NCBI GenBank assembly: GCA_030374765.1
Contig: JARGXX010000007.1
Coordinates: 434,001-498,000 of the forward strand
Source: Agarophyton chilense
Lineage: Eukaryota; Rhodophyta; Florideophyceae; Gracilariales; Gracilariaceae
DNA: 64,000 bases
Reading direction: 5' to 3'
Position numbers and translations under genes: made by a program. Positions 9,410-21,750 of this stretch are shown one piece after another (the first letter of the stretch is position 1; every line of letters starts with the position of its first letter). Under the pieces are notes generated by a model. The model saw nothing but the letters and a program-made list of their open reading frames with translations. It searched no databases and had not been told where the DNA came from.

Positions 9410-11236
9410 ATGGGGGACGCAAGAAGCGGTTATACGCAGTCAGACCGTTGTTACGGGTACTCATCGTCATTACGAATTCCTCGCCGCCCGACCAACTCTT
9501 ACAGTTCTCAACAGCATTCTGTTTCTCACCGCTCTTCCGCTCGATCTGTCGCGATGGATCCGAACGCCGGGTCAAACCCGTTCCAGCCCTCCTCTGAGAA
9601 TGTGCCTTCTGGGGCTTCGTCCAACACTGCTGGTCATGCGTCGCAGCCTACTGCTCAAGGCGGTCCATACCGTTCGTTCCCCGCACCGTACACCGGATTC
9701 CGGTCGGTACCGTTACCTCAGCCAACCGTGGCTCCGCTGCCAAACGCGGCTGACGTCGCCTGTGCGGGTGTGATTCGAGCTCCTTCTCGTCGTGCTCAGC
9801 AGAGCTACCCGCATCCTGCGAATTTCTATGGACAAGATCCTCTCGACCACGTTGAACGTTTCCCGCAAGCGCCCTGGTTTGATCCAGTTGCTATCCGCGA
9901 TGACGCGTTGATACAACAGTATGTACACGTTGGGTAGTTTCCTGACGGTATTCTGGAACACGCGATTTATAGCGACGACTGGGCTAGCCATATTGCCTTG
10001 CCAGACAACGCGATTGCGCGATATTCAACGGAAACCTTGTCCGAAGCCCGTATATGGTTCACCAAGCTGATTTACCCGCGTCTTCACCGATTTATCAGTG
10101 CGGTTCTCCTCCCGCAGGACTGGGAACTAGATACCTGGAAATCCCGTACCAACGGTGAAGGTTACTCGTATATCGAGAAACTCTTTGAAGTCGATGTTAG
10201 CGGTTGACGCGTTGTGCACGGTGTGCGTGATGCAGCTCTCTGCTTTCAGCAACCTCTTCTCAGTGCGGAGTTCCACTTCCTTTGAAAGCGTGACATTCCC
10301 TATTGGGATTATCCCCGTTGGGAACTTCGTACTCGATCACGTTTGGGCTATTTGGTGCCGTATCAAATAATCGAGACTGACCACATCCGGCGAAACGCGC
10401 GCTTCGGGCGCTACATCGGTATTCTGGAGCATTGGGCGGCGACCGAGAGTCCTCGTGGTTGCCCTGTAGAGCTCCCACCGGCGATCTCCTACATCGGGTC
10501 CGCACTGGTTAACGACCCGTTCTCGGGATATTGGACGGTGGTTTATACCGAGTTTATCGCCAAGATGGCCGTCTTCCTCCTGTGGGATGCTTATGATACC
10601 TTTAGAGTTTGGTACATGTCGCCCACAGCGCGAAAGTATGCGAGAGAACTCGATCTTTCCCTTGTCCTGGGATTCCGTGCGAACCATGCCGACTTCCTCC
10701 ATCTTGTGAATTTGATCGACAGTGTCGACTGGTCTGGGGTGCCAGCTGATCAATCCGCTCGCGGAACCCGTGCAAGACACTACGAGCATTCTCCTGGACG
10801 AACAGAAAGTGCTGGAGATTTCGTTTGGTACGACCCCTGGACGCGCCAGTTGATCACCTCCGAGCAGGCTCGCTTTCTTCGGGAGAACCCGCGTGACATG
10901 CCACCGGACCAGCTTACGGGATACGTGTACGATGCTACTCCATCCGAGAACGGAGAGGAACCGTATGAGGAAGCGCCGGGAGCTGAGGCTGAACTCGGTT
11001 ACGAGGACGAGCCGGAGATGGCAGGCGTAGCGACTTCCGTCGATCAATCCACAGCGGCGGGAGTAGCTCAAGAGAACTTTCATGGCTTTACCCAACAACC
11101 GAGTGCAGTGCCGGTCGAAGATCCAGGCTTGGACCCGCTGAGGCAGTTCCTCCTAGATGCGGGATTTCCCGTGGACCAAGTTGAGGGTGATCGCGCACAG
11201 CTTCTTGCGAACCTGCGTGCTCGCACGTCTCTTTGA
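9410..11236 (+). CDS. Antisense accessory ORF of the gypsy element (broken)
   Basis: A plus-strand coding region, opposite to gag-pol, occupies the space between the 3' LTR and the chromodomain. Its largest piece (10343-11236) encodes about 297 residues. Earlier pieces include a Pro/Ser/Gln-rich N-terminal region. A diverged relative lies at about 29.4-31.2 kb: both contain a segment of the type AVFLLWDAYDTFRVW / AVFILWDLYDQCQLW preceded by a similar P-I-x-Y-x-S-x-L pattern. Protein-level similarity in two diverged copies suggests that the frame was once translated and selected. The C-terminal part is acidic. No known domain was recognised. Antisense extra ORFs are known in some plant gypsy lineages (Tat/Ogre), but I have no evidence of homology to them. 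Confidence 0.6.
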
Positions 11237-11339
11237 TAATCCTAGAAAAGACTCCTATTCAACACTCTTGCGGTGATATCTTGATACCAATAAACTCCGG
11301 TGACTTCGTGTCTTCACGTTCCCTTCTTATCTTCTAGTC

Positions 11340-11456
11340 TTCATCTCTTCTCGCTTCTCGAGTTCTTAACTTCTTCTTCTCGCTTCTCGAGTTCTTCAAT
11401 CATCTCTTCTCGCTTCTCGAGTTCTTCAATCCTTCTTCTCTCGCTTCTCGACTTCT
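11340..11456. repeat. Short CT-rich tandem repeats
   Basis: About four imperfect copies of CTTCTCGCTTCTCGAGTTCTT, about 30 bp apart, lie between the 3' ends of the antisense ORF and the pol genes of the gypsy element. A CT-rich tract lies in the equivalent position of the diverged copy (about 31.28-31.35 kb). A role in ending transcription from both sides is possible but is an inference. Confidence 0.7.
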
Positions 11457-11568
11457 TCCTAGGTGATAATCAGTAAATGTCCTGTGCTTGCGTGTTTTCA
11501 CTTTTCTTCCACATGACTTCTTGTATTCTTCTCGCCTTTCGAGTTTTTACTACCTTGGTAGCCCATAC

Positions 11569-13253
11569 TTAGAAATGGGATGTACCCATGAGCCCGACTA
11601 TCGAGGAGTCGATCTCCCTGGGGAGTGGTATTCGCATGCGTCGATGATATCGCACGAGTTGCGGACGGGGAATATAAGCTATAGGTTCCCACGTATCCAC
11701 TTCCGGAGGAAAACCGTACCAACGGACTCGATACAGTAATTCTCTAGTATCTTCATGCTCGCCATGTTCACATATGCGATCCATAACATGTTCCTGGGCG
11801 TTTCCCAATGCTTTCGCTGTTGGCGCGAGACTCCTCTTAACAGGTTTGAAATGCCTTAAAGCTGACCCAAGCGTCTCTGTGTTAGCAGTCTCCGCGTCGC
11901 TAAGCGTTCGCTCGTCGACTAACTGTCGTTCTGCCCGCAGGGGCAGTGTACTCATTCCTTGAGAACCTTTCTCAGATAAAGAGCTATCCTGTTTTCCAGG
12001 TTCCATAGAAGCGTACTTCTTGCTACTTCTTAATTCCATTCGTGGATGAGCTTTCTTCGGTTTATCCGATTCTACCCGCTGGTCGGTGGACGATGGTGCT
12101 TGCACCACGACAGGAGGCGATACCTCGTCTTCTTCCTGCCCACGAGGGGTGGGAGCCGATATCGGCGGAACAGCGAGTGGCGCTTCACCTGACGGTTCAG
12201 CCTGAAGCGGCAACAGTGCGTTTTCGCGTGCACTCGTTTCCAAGTCCTTGGGGCCAAAGTCCAAAACATCTTTCCTGCTTTCAGGTTCCATTTCTGTACT
12301 AACGGGTGTGCGCGTGCCACGGGACATATCCCGATACTTCGGAAGCTGTCCGTGATTGGCGTACGCAACCGCTGGCGGTGGGACATCAGGAGCTTTCTCC
12401 TCCGCCCGAGCAATTGGTGGCGGTTCACTGTCCCCAGAGTCACTTGGGCTTTTGCCTTGACGTTTCGTTGCACTTGCCTTCTTAGTTCTACCAGATACCA
12501 GGACTTCCACTTCCGGGTCAGACGCGGCTTCAACGCGATCGCACGATACACGTTCAAGGTCCTCACCTGTCTTGATGAACACTGTGTCTTCAATAAGGTC
12601 CACCACTTTGAAGGGTCCAGCCGCTATCGGCAACAACTTATGACGAGATTCTACCTGTTTGTCAGGTCTTTCGACTCGCACGAAGACGTGACCTCCTACT
12701 CGGATTGCCGGATTTCCTCTTCGCCTTCTGGCGTCATAGTTTCGCTTATAGCGAGCTTGCGTCTTTGATAACTCCTTAGCGGCTTCTTCCGCTCTGGCCT
12801 TCAGGTCATTCCTCCATTTCAGATGGTACTTAGCCGGGGTCAGCGCGTCCAATTCTGTCTCGTCATCGAGCGCAACCGGTAAAGCCGGAGGGTTACGTGA
12901 GAGCACGAGGTCGAACGGTGCTGTCTTCGTAGAGGTATGCACTTGCGTATTGTACGCGTAGCACAGAGTATCTGTAAAAATGTCCCATTCTTTCGGGTGG
13001 TCCGCGATGTAGTGTCGTAATGCTGCTATCAGCGTGCGATTGAAAAGCTCCATCTGACCGTTGCACTGCGCATGATAGGTCGTGGTAAACACGTTTCGAA
13101 TGCCCATAATGCGGCAAACATTCTGAAAGAACTTCGCAACGAATTGCTTCCCATTATCCAATAACAGAATTTCTGGTGGTCCGTATATAAATACCCAGTG
13201 TTTGATAAACGCCTGTGCGATTACGGCTGCGGTTATCCGCTTCAGCGGCATAG
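11569..13253 (-). CDS. Gypsy integrase C-terminal part and chromodomain
   Basis: The minus-strand frame carries the second half of a gypsy integrase core (YGPPEILLLDNGKQF, HPKEWD) followed by a long Pro/Ser/Lys-rich linker and a C-terminal chromodomain at about 11.65-11.80 kb (LYRVRWYGFPPEVDTWEP). Chromodomains of chromoviruses direct integration to marked chromatin, typically histone H3 methyl-lysine. The coding region is separated from the integrase N-terminus by an inserted solo LTR. Confidence 0.85.
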
Positions 13254-13920
13254 TGTAGTATTCTACTATGTCGGGGAATCCGATAGGATGATTTTTCGCG
13301 AAGTCGCGGTTGGAACTCATAAGTGAGTGATGTCATCAAACTTGTGATATGAAACGGCACACCGCGTAGGATGCCAGGAGGCAAGGTACATTAGTGGAAC
13401 ACGTGGTATCACGAGTGAACTGGCTTGCAACGGCGCATGTAGTGGTGATCCACGTGGCAGGTTTTACTACCCTTTGTAGCTAGACGTCCATTAGAGACCA
13501 TACCCATACAGTGGTTTGGCTAAGTGGCTGACCACTGGGTATTATTTATATATTTATTTGGGCACTCACCCTGGCATACAGTATATAGTGCACCAGAGGT
13601 TAGCGCCGACTCCAAGAAAAGGAGACAACATGGGCATCATGACTATTCTGTTCCTCGCTTAGGATTCCTTAACCGGAGATCCGGACGAGCCATAATAGAT
13701 AGTCAGCCCCCAACCACTTCACGAGCCGTCTCGTACCTACGTCCCATCAACGTTTTACAGTTGCACTGTTCACACTCGCTGGCGAGTAGTGGCCTTACAT
13801 CCCACTTCCAGCTCGCTGGTGTTGTAGCTCTACCACCCCTTTTACTTCGCCGCAAGCGACCCATCGGCAGTCCGAACGCTGTCGCAGGTATCTGCTCTCT
13901 CCATTAGAGCGGATACTAGA
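13254..13920 (+). mobile_element. Solo gypsy LTR inserted in integrase
   Basis: A copy of the ~667-bp LTR in the orientation opposite to the host element's LTRs. The 5-bp duplication CATAG flanks it (13249-13253 and 13921-13925). It interrupts the integrase coding region. A lone LTR with an intact target duplication is the usual product of LTR-LTR recombination after insertion of a full element. Confidence 0.88.
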
Positions 13921-14259
13921 CATAGTCCGCACTAGCTTCGAGAAGCGGTCGGTGATTACCAATAGGTAGCGATAACCTCGCTTTGATCGAATCAATTCCC
14001 CTAGGATGTCGATATGGGCGTATTGTAAAGGCGCTTTCGCCTGGAATAACGTCCTCGGTTTCCGTTTCCTGTAAAGCTTCACGCGATTCTTCGCACATGT
14101 TGTACACAACCTCACTGTAGCATGGCAGTCCATTGTCAAAGTAGGCCAGTAAAAATCTCTTCTTAGAGTCATGAACAACTTCGTTCCTCCTGGATGACCA
14201 GACAGCCTGCTGTAGTGTGCCAGATGGAGTACTCGACTCTTCAAGACGTGTGGAATCAC
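13921..14259 (-). CDS. Gypsy integrase N-terminal part
   Basis: Minus-strand coding shows the H2C2 zinc-binding domain (HYSRLSGHPGG ... CTTCAKNR) and the beginning of the catalytic core (HIDILGEL ... YLLVITDRFSK). It continues on the other side of the inserted solo LTR. Confidence 0.83.
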
Positions 14260-14484
14260 GATTTGATCATGCTTTTCGACATGTCTTAACAGTATTCCTC
14301 GTGAGTCGAGTGAAAAGGGGAACTCCCTAACCCCGTTAAAACGAGAGCGTATCGACGCACAAAACGTATCGACGTGTTGCTCATTGAGGAGCTCAGTGCA
14401 CGAGATTCGCTCGAGTTGAACTGAAGGGTCAGTGTCTGCTGATGCAAGGAACGGGTCTGCATCCGAATAATCATCAAGGGTCTC

Positions 14485-16341
14485 TTATTCCTCTTCTTCA
14501 AAAGATGGTGAATGGGTCTCCATGTCGAAGCAAGGTATCACTTCATCGATTTTGCCTTGAGTTTCGCCCAGTGTTCTGAGTCGCGATAGCGCGTCAGCTT
14601 GGACATTGGCCAATCCCTTCTTATAATTCACTTCGAAATTGAATTCAGAAAAGCGTAAGCACCATCGTGTGAGACGACCAGACGGGTCTGTAATGGACAG
14701 TAACCATCGTAGAGACGAATGATCCGTGTTGACGGGAAAACGTTCTCCTTGGAGATACGGTCGCATTGTGGTTAGAGTCCAAACGACTGCAAGGCATTCC
14801 TTTTCTGAAACTGAATACTTCTTCTCAGCTGCGTTCAGCGATCTTGACCAGTAACCAATGGGTTTGCGTTCACCATTAGGGTGTGTTTGAAAAAGGGCAC
14901 ACCCTACTTGGTACTCGCCAGAGTCGGTATCCACTGAGTATGGCAGGTTGGGGATGGGCAGCGCCAAAACTGGGGCTGTAATAATCTTTGTCTTCAGCCT
15001 GTCAAACGCTTCCGCTTCAGCTTGTCTGAATTGTTCCAGCTTTACTGGTTGTCCTTTACGCAGCTTTGCGTTGAGCGGTGCCACTATATGCGAGTATCGC
15101 GGCACGAATCGTCGGTAGACGTTGCACAAGCCGAGGAAAGAACGCAATTGCTTCTGTGTCGACGGAGGTTGTACTTCGCGGAGAGCCGCTGTTTGTGCCT
15201 CTTGAATGGCAAGCTGTCCCGGCTTGATCACGTGTCCTAAGTACCGGATGGTGCCAACGAACCATTCGCCTTTCTTGAACTTCAAGGTGATACCTGCGCT
15301 ATGTAGTGCTTTGAGGATCTCCTCGAAATGCCGTAAATGGCTTTCCACATCCTGGGAAAAGATGATCACATCGTCCATATAGACTAAACAAGTCTTCCAC
15401 TTGTATCTTGAGAGCAAGACGTCCAGAGTACGCCGGAAAGTAGCCGGTGCATTCGTTAAGCGAAAGGGCATCCTTTCGAAACGGTAGAGACCGGCGTGAC
15501 ACGCAAATGCGGTTTTGTCTTGGTCTTCTTCCGCTACAGGCACCTGCCAATAGCCAGAGTTGGCGTCCAACGTGGTGAACACGTTCGATCCTCCTAAGCT
15601 GTCAATACATTCGCCCATTCGAGGCAACGGGTATGTATCCCGAACTGTAACTGCGTTCAGTTTTCGATAATCAATGCAGAATCGTTAAGAACCATCAGGT
15701 TTTGGAACCAGCACCACTGGTAAGGCCCAAGCAGATTGAGCTGCTTCGATTACTCTTTCTTCCAGCATCTTGCTGACATTCTCCTCCTCGATTTGGCGAG
15801 TTCGCCGTCCCGCTCTGTAGGGTGGTTGGGAGATGGGTCGTGGCCCTGGGACCGAATCAATGTGGTGTTCCGTAGCGGAGATCTCTCCTAGTTTTTCACT
15901 CCACATGGATGTATACTTCTTCAGCATAGACCTGATCTTCGCTCTGTAGTGTTCCGACACATGTGCTAAGTCTAGCTCATCGACCAGGCTCTCTGGATCC
16001 TTTCCCGTTTGCAATTGATCTCCAGACGGAGTTTGCAGTTTTTCGTCTGTGTCACCGACATGTGTTAATCCCAATACTTCTGCAGTAGAAATATGAGTAG
16101 GGACCACCACTGTGGGATGAGGCAAAGCTGTTGCAAGGACCTTATTATTCGGTATCTGATAATCGCTATCGGTGAAGTTACTCACTAGTATCCAAAAGGG
16201 GCTACCAGGATCAACCTGAGCAATGCCGTTAGCGACTAGCATTCCACAGGATTCGTACATCCGAGTATTCGGTTGAATTACCACGAGTCCGTGTCGTTCA
16301 ATTCTTACTTGAACCCAAGTTTGGGTTTGCGCCTTCAGCAT
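14485..16341 (-). CDS. Gypsy reverse transcriptase and RNase H region
   Basis: Minus-strand coding for a Ty3/gypsy reverse transcriptase: KLGEISATEHHID-type entry, then SGYWQVPVAEEDQDKTAF, CLVYMDDVIIFS (catalytic DD) and LGHVIKPG, followed by RNase H (CALFQTHPNGERKPIGYWSRSL, AVVWTLTTMRPYL, NTDHSSLRWL). The order and motifs are standard for gypsy pol. Confidence 0.9.
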
Positions 16342-16494
16342 GGCACTCTTCGCTACTCCAATCCTCGGCGAGACACGTCCTCGGGATTTCGCGTATTACA
16401 TAGATGGTGGAAGTGGAGGTGCTTCGGGGCAACGACGCATTGGCTTGCCAACAATTGGTACCATTGATACATCATCTAGTTCCCCTAGTTTCCT

Positions 16495-16962
16495 TCACGA
16501 GCGAATGGCTTCGACAAACTTGTCGCAATAATCACATCCCAGTACCACTGGTGCAGCTAGCGTCTTACAGACGATGAAGTCGACTAGGACTACAAAGCGT
16601 CCCAAACGCACCACGAGTCGAACTGTTCCAAGTGTCTTCACAGCATTTTTGTTGGCATCCCGGATGTCCGGTAAAGGACCGTATCGAATAAGTTCTAAAT
16701 CAGCAGGAGCGAGCTCCGATTCCCGTATAAAGTTCGGACCAGCACCTGTGTCCAGGATAGTCAATCGACGAGATAACAGATTCCTGTCAGAGTCCATGTC
16801 GGCATAGAGCTTATAGTTTCTTTTAGACACTACCATGAGGTAACTTTCCCGTTTTGACGGACAAGTATAACGTCTCCAAGGACGATGTAACTCACAGTCA
16901 TACTGTACTCGATTTACGTCCGGCGGATTGATTCCGTACGGCGGAAATTTCTGAGGCCTCAA
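16495..16962 (-). CDS. Gypsy aspartic protease region
   Basis: The minus-strand frame contains TILDTGAGPNFI, the active-site DTGA of a retropepsin, and VVLGCDY near its end. It lies between gag and reverse transcriptase as expected. The protease matures the polyprotein. Confidence 0.8.
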   Translation of the reverse strand: MRPQKFPPYGINPPDVNRVQYDCELHRPWRRYTCPSKRESYLMVVSKRNYKLYADMDSDRNLLSRRLTILDTGAGPNFIRESELAPADLELIRYGPLPDIRDANKNAVKTLGTVRLVVRLGRFVVLVDFIVCKTLAAPVVLGCDYCDKFVEAIRS

Positions 16963-17060
16963 GCGAATCTTGGGCTTCCAAGCGCGGGATCAGGAAGGCG
17001 AGCTCTCCCTGGTCAGCACTACCGGATCGACTAGTGCCGACCCCTGAGGGACTCCTTCAC

Positions 17061-19298
17061 TTATTTTTCCGGTTGCACCGGCTGATTCGCCTCAAAGGCG
17101 CCTCTTCCTACCGGGGTTCCGGGTTGTAACACTTCAGCATTCGGAGCAATTGGCTTGTCCGTCTGGCGCATTGGTGTCTGAGAAAACCAACTTTTGGCTT
17201 TCCAATACATGCCCGCCAGTACGCGGCTCCTTTCCTCTTCTGAGAGTGCTTCATAATTCGTCATGATACGACTCAGATCCTTTGCAGGAAGCGTGCATTC
17301 TGCACTCAAATGGTGTTTTCCATTATATGAATAACATATCAAACCGTCACGACGGCTGGTCAACATAGGTTGTGAACGGTATGCCGTGCGAGTATCCACC
17401 CATGCGGGTTTCCCGTTCTTAAAACCTCCATGTGGCGGCACCTTGTAGGGACGGTACATAGGGCGACGGCCCTCCATAGCCATTAGGGCTTTCTCGTCCT
17501 GAGACTGCGAGTATGGGAGATCCACTGTAGGTACAGAAGAGTCCGTATATTACATTAAATGGACCGCCTCCTCATGCGAGTCACTCCCTTTGGGTGCCAA
17601 AGACGAATCTCGTGAGTGCATTGAAGATTCCAGATGTAGCAGTTTGCTGCGCTGATTAACTCTGGCGGAGATCTTCTCCTTACGCATTGGGGTTCCAAAA
17701 GCCATTGAACGACGGGGGCTGCTGCGTTCTCTGGCCGCGTCACCTTCAGCTTTCGCAAGCTGAACTAACTCCAAAAAGGAGACTCTTCCATGCTTCTCTC
17801 GATATCGAGCTACCAACGACTTGATGCTCGGGTCCAGCCCGTCGATGTGCAAGGTATTCTTGTCTTCCGTCAAGTGGACGTTTCCACAGCGGACTGAAGC
17901 TTTGTGAAGCCTTGAGCTGTACTCAGCTTCGCCCTCCTCAGGCTTTTGAGTCAGATCCCTTAGGTCCAGGATCGCCTGACGTATCGCGTTTGAAGTCGCG
18001 TAACTGCGAAGCAAATACTGCACCGCCTCTGGCCATGAGGTAACGCCGCCTTCATCGGCTGTCAATGATCCACATAAAGAACATATTGCTCTAAAGCAAA
18101 ACCCTTCTGGAAGTGTGGTAAAGACACAAATGCCTGTGGTTCACTCATCTCTAGAGTGTCTGCTTCGGCAACAAATCGAGTGAGAAACTCGATAACGAGA
18201 ATGGGGGTTTTCCCATGAAATATTAAATCATTAAGGCCGATTTTCAATCGTTTGATGTGATCTTTCACCTTCGCGGTTTCGCGTCCTGAGCGCTTCTTGC
18301 TCGTCACCTTCAAACGGTAGTATCTGTAATTCAGGACCTTCCGATAAAGCGGATTCGTGCACGAGAGCACCTTCAATCCACTGTAAGGTGAGCCTTTTTT
18401 TCGCATTAACCACGAAGACGTGTTCTTCTTCCGAGATCGGGACGTTCGATGACCATCATCACTGTCGTCGTCATCTGACGTATCAGAATCATCAGAATCA
18501 TCAGTACTGGAACTGAAACCCTCCGTACTTGACGATTCATCACTCGAATCACGTGCGGACTTCCGCTTCTTACGTCGTGACTTCGACTTCTTCGAACGAG
18601 CTTCCTCCAAAAGGAGCTCCTTCCTCTTCCAGCACGACTGGTTTAGCAGCAGTCTGCGCATGAACTGCCGCCTCCAGGCGTTCTAAACGAGGGTTAACTC
18701 GAGTAAGGACTTCCTCTACATCCACGGTTAAGCCGGGTAGCGCATCGGGCGTATTCCCGTACCTCTCCAGTAGATGGTTCAAATCCTCACGTAGTGTTTT
18801 TACTGATGCAGAGACCTGCTTCCCATCGTCTTGACGAACGAGTGCTTGATGCGCACTGCGTAAATGTTCGACATCAGCGATAAGAGCAGCGGTCTGCGAT
18901 TCCAATGCAACCATGCGCACACGCGAAGCGCTTGACTCAGACTTGAGACGACGCACTTCCCTGCACAAATCATCCTCTTCTTGAGGTACGAAGACCTCGG
19001 GGTCAACTACGGCTTCTGTGGTTGGCGCGACTGCCGCTGCCACAGGGGCCGGTACATCCGAGAGATCTCGTTCATCATTCACCGAGCGTGAGCGCGACAT
19101 CGCTTGACGATACAGCCGCTCTCCTGCTTCAACAGATGAGGCGAGCCTCGGTTTTGGGGGTGGTCCCACAAGACCGGGGCGACCAGTACTCGACTGGCTT
19201 CGGGTCTTCGGCATCCTAGACCAAACCTGAGTGCAGGTGCGAACCAAATGGTGTCTTCGACTTCTCGACCACGTGTTCAACCACGATGAATTCCTCAA
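17061..19298 (-). CDS. Gypsy gag region
   Basis: Minus-strand reading frames upstream of the protease. The right part (18.6-19.3 kb) is basic and Pro-rich with a predicted coiled coil. The middle has Ser/Lys-rich and Asp/Ser-rich tracts. The left part (17.55-18.06 kb) resembles a retrotransposon gag capsid domain (AIRQAILDLRDLTQKPEEGEAEY). The region is broken. A clear zinc knuckle was not found. Confidence 0.7.
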
Positions 19299-19415
19299 TT
19301 GCCGGAGGTGGTTCGATAAACAATAACTGTATTGATTCCACTTCTTCCAAGTATCGATATCGATTCCACGTTCCAGGAACGAATTGTTCAGGGCAGCTGA
19401 CCACAGTGGTTCTAA

Positions 19416-19427
19416 GTCGGGAGACCA
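19416..19427 (-). promoter_or_regulatory. Gypsy primer-binding site
   Basis: Two bases inside the 5' LTR the minus strand reads TGGTCTCCCGAC. It begins with the TGG expected for pairing with a tRNA 3' CCA end. The same block follows the diverged LTR fragment near 27.6 kb, which supports its being a conserved functional site. I cannot name the tRNA. Confidence 0.55.
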
Positions 19428-19429
19428 CG

Positions 19430-20096
19430 TGTAGTATCCACTCTAACGGAGAGAGCAGACACCTGCGACAGCGTTCGGACTGCCGATGGGTCGCTTGCAG
19501 CGAAGTAAAAGGGGTGGTAGAGCTACAATACCAGCGAGCTGGAAGTGGGGTGTAAGGCCACTACTCGCCAGCGAGTGTGAGCAGTGCAACTGTAAAACGT
19601 TGAGGGAACGTAGGTACGAGACGGCTCGTGAAGTGGTTGGGGGCTGACTATCTATTATGGCTCGTCCGGATCTCCGGTTAAGGAATCCTAAGCGAGGAAC
19701 AGAATATTCATGATGCCCATGTTGTCTCCTTTACTTGGAGTCGGCGCTCACCTCTGGTACACTATATACTGTGTGCCAGGGTAAGTGCCCAAATAAATAT
19801 ATAAATAATACCCAGTGGTCAGCCACTTGCCCAAACCACTGTATGGGTATGGTCCCTAATGGACGTCTAGCCACAAAGGGTAGTAAAACCTGCCACGTGG
19901 ATCGCCACTACATGCACCGTTGCAAGCCAGTCCACTCGTGAAACCACGTGTTCCACTAATGTACCCTGCCTCCTGGCATCCTACGCGGTGTGCCGTTTCA
20001 TATCACAAGTTTGATGACATTACTCACTTATGAGTTCCAACCGCGGCTTCGCGAAAAATCATCCTATCGGATTCCCCGACATAGTAGAATACTACA
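19430..20096 (-). repeat. Gypsy 5' LTR
   Basis: About 667 bp, beginning TGTAGTATCC and ending ATACTACA, so its two tips are inverted copies of each other. It is the direct-repeat partner of 8720-9385. It lies upstream of gag on the minus strand. Confidence 0.86.
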
Positions 20097-21748
20097 ACAG
20101 CCAGGAACTTTGGTCATTGCCAGCGCCCATAAGTTGGAGCGAGTGGTACGCCACCACAGACGGCGTGGGAACCAAAAGAAGTGGCAAGACAGGCCAATAT
20201 ATTGCCCATTGGTTTTCATCTACATGAAGAAGCGAAGGATATAATGGAAGACGTTTGTCTGCGCTCATGTCGTGAAACTCTACCTGGTGCCAACAAAAGA
20301 AGAACCCCAGGGATGGACGCGGAGGACCATCGGGCTCATGCATTTCGTTCCATTAGGCCCTATTGGACATCCAAAACAGGCGGACATACGGCGGACGGAA
20401 GCACATGAGCTCCAAGAGGTTGTGATTCGTTGGAAGAAATCGCACATGAGGCGAGATGAAGTCCGTGTATAGGTCCGAAAGGAGTTTGTTCACCCTTAAC
20501 TGATATTCGGCTTCCTGTTCGCAGCAGATGTACAGCATGTCTGCTTAGATGAGAGTGAGACAGCGCGTCATCGAACGTGGATCCACAGGACAATGCCACC
20601 ATCGGATATATTACCAGACGCTGCGCGGGTTTTTGCTGCCCCTCCCGAAATCGGGTATCCTGGCAAACCTTCGGGCGTCGAGATACATTTGGCAGAACCG
20701 TTGGTATTCCTCCACTAGGGACAGAAAAATGGCATGACACACTGACCGCCAGTTTTGACTGATGGTATGGTCATAGCGGTTCCCGGGACGTTCGTAAGCC
20801 ACATGGTATTCCGAGGAGCTCTCAACTTCGTTGTTCGAAGCCATGGTGCCGCTGCCCATCGACTGGTCCCACGGGAAATCCATAGGAAAGCCGATGGAAG
20901 CGACATTGTCCGAAAGGAGAATAGCATATATGACGGGCTAATAAGTCGAGTTCGGCATCGTGCGCCACCAATGGAAAAATACCAAGGTGAAAGGAAGAGG
21001 TACCGGAATTGACCCGAGCGGACTGACGGGCGTTAACCACGGTGGGCGAAGCGCAGAGGGTCGCCAAAGGAAGAGCGCAGACTAAGGAAGGCCTCAAGGA
21101 CTGTCAGAGAAGCAGAAGCCAAGGGACCATCTCGGCAACGCATTGCGAGGAATACACCGGCGTTGCACCTTTGTCCAGCGCTCACGGCGCGCTGGAGTTT
21201 CATTCCTTAGGCAAATCAATTGCCACTCCGCCGCCAATGGTCAACTCACACTTTCTCGCATCCTGGCAAGGGATGACGACACGATGCCGCGTCGCGCCCA
21301 ATAGTACTGGGAGCGACGAAGTGCTTGCGTCCCCTGGGTCAATCATGAGGCCATCTGGACTTCGCCTTGACGGCCGAATCCTAAAAAGGGAGATATGTGA
21401 AGGAGCAACGATAACGATTGAGCCCTGTAAGCCGCCGGGCCCTGAGGTCTCTTACAGTCGACACGTGGACGGGTCGACCTCAGGTGGACTCATGTAGATT
21501 ATTAATTTAATTTAATTAGTGTAATAGATTAACACTACAGTGCCAGGGAGATCTCAGCGCCTCGCCAGTACTATTTACTTGGCCCGAGGGACGCTTCTCC
21601 CTTAGAATACGGTAGGCACCGTAAGGATACTAAATAAAACCCTTTGGTACATTAGTTTCACCAATTGGTTTTCGAGCCATCGTTTCCAGCGCTCCAACCT
21701 GTAGGAGTACGCAGTAAACGCCAGCCCATTGCACCAGGTACTTTGGAA
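20097..21748. other. Decayed sequence without recognisable gene
   Basis: This is the continuation of the locus into which copia and gypsy inserted. Moderate frames occur on both strands (for example 21042-21497 plus, 20360-20740 minus), but none shows a recognisable domain. Probably an old, decayed element. Confidence 0.4.
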
Positions 21749-21750
21749 GT

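Larger units (their letters stand above)
8720..20096 (-). mobile_element. Ty3/gypsy chromovirus with antisense ORF; broken
   Basis: An 11.4-kb element bounded by direct repeats at 8720-9385 and 19430-20096. Coding parts on the minus strand run gag, protease, reverse transcriptase/RNase H, integrase, chromodomain from right to left. A plus-strand frame fills the space between the chromodomain and the 3' LTR. The flanks share ACAGC (8714-8718 and 20097-20101), an approximate 5-bp target duplication. A solo LTR of the same family is inserted in the integrase. The LTRs differ at a noticeable number of sites, so it is older than the neighbouring copia. It appears broken, with several breaks in the coding region. 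It lies only ~95 bp from the copia element. Confidence 0.88.
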
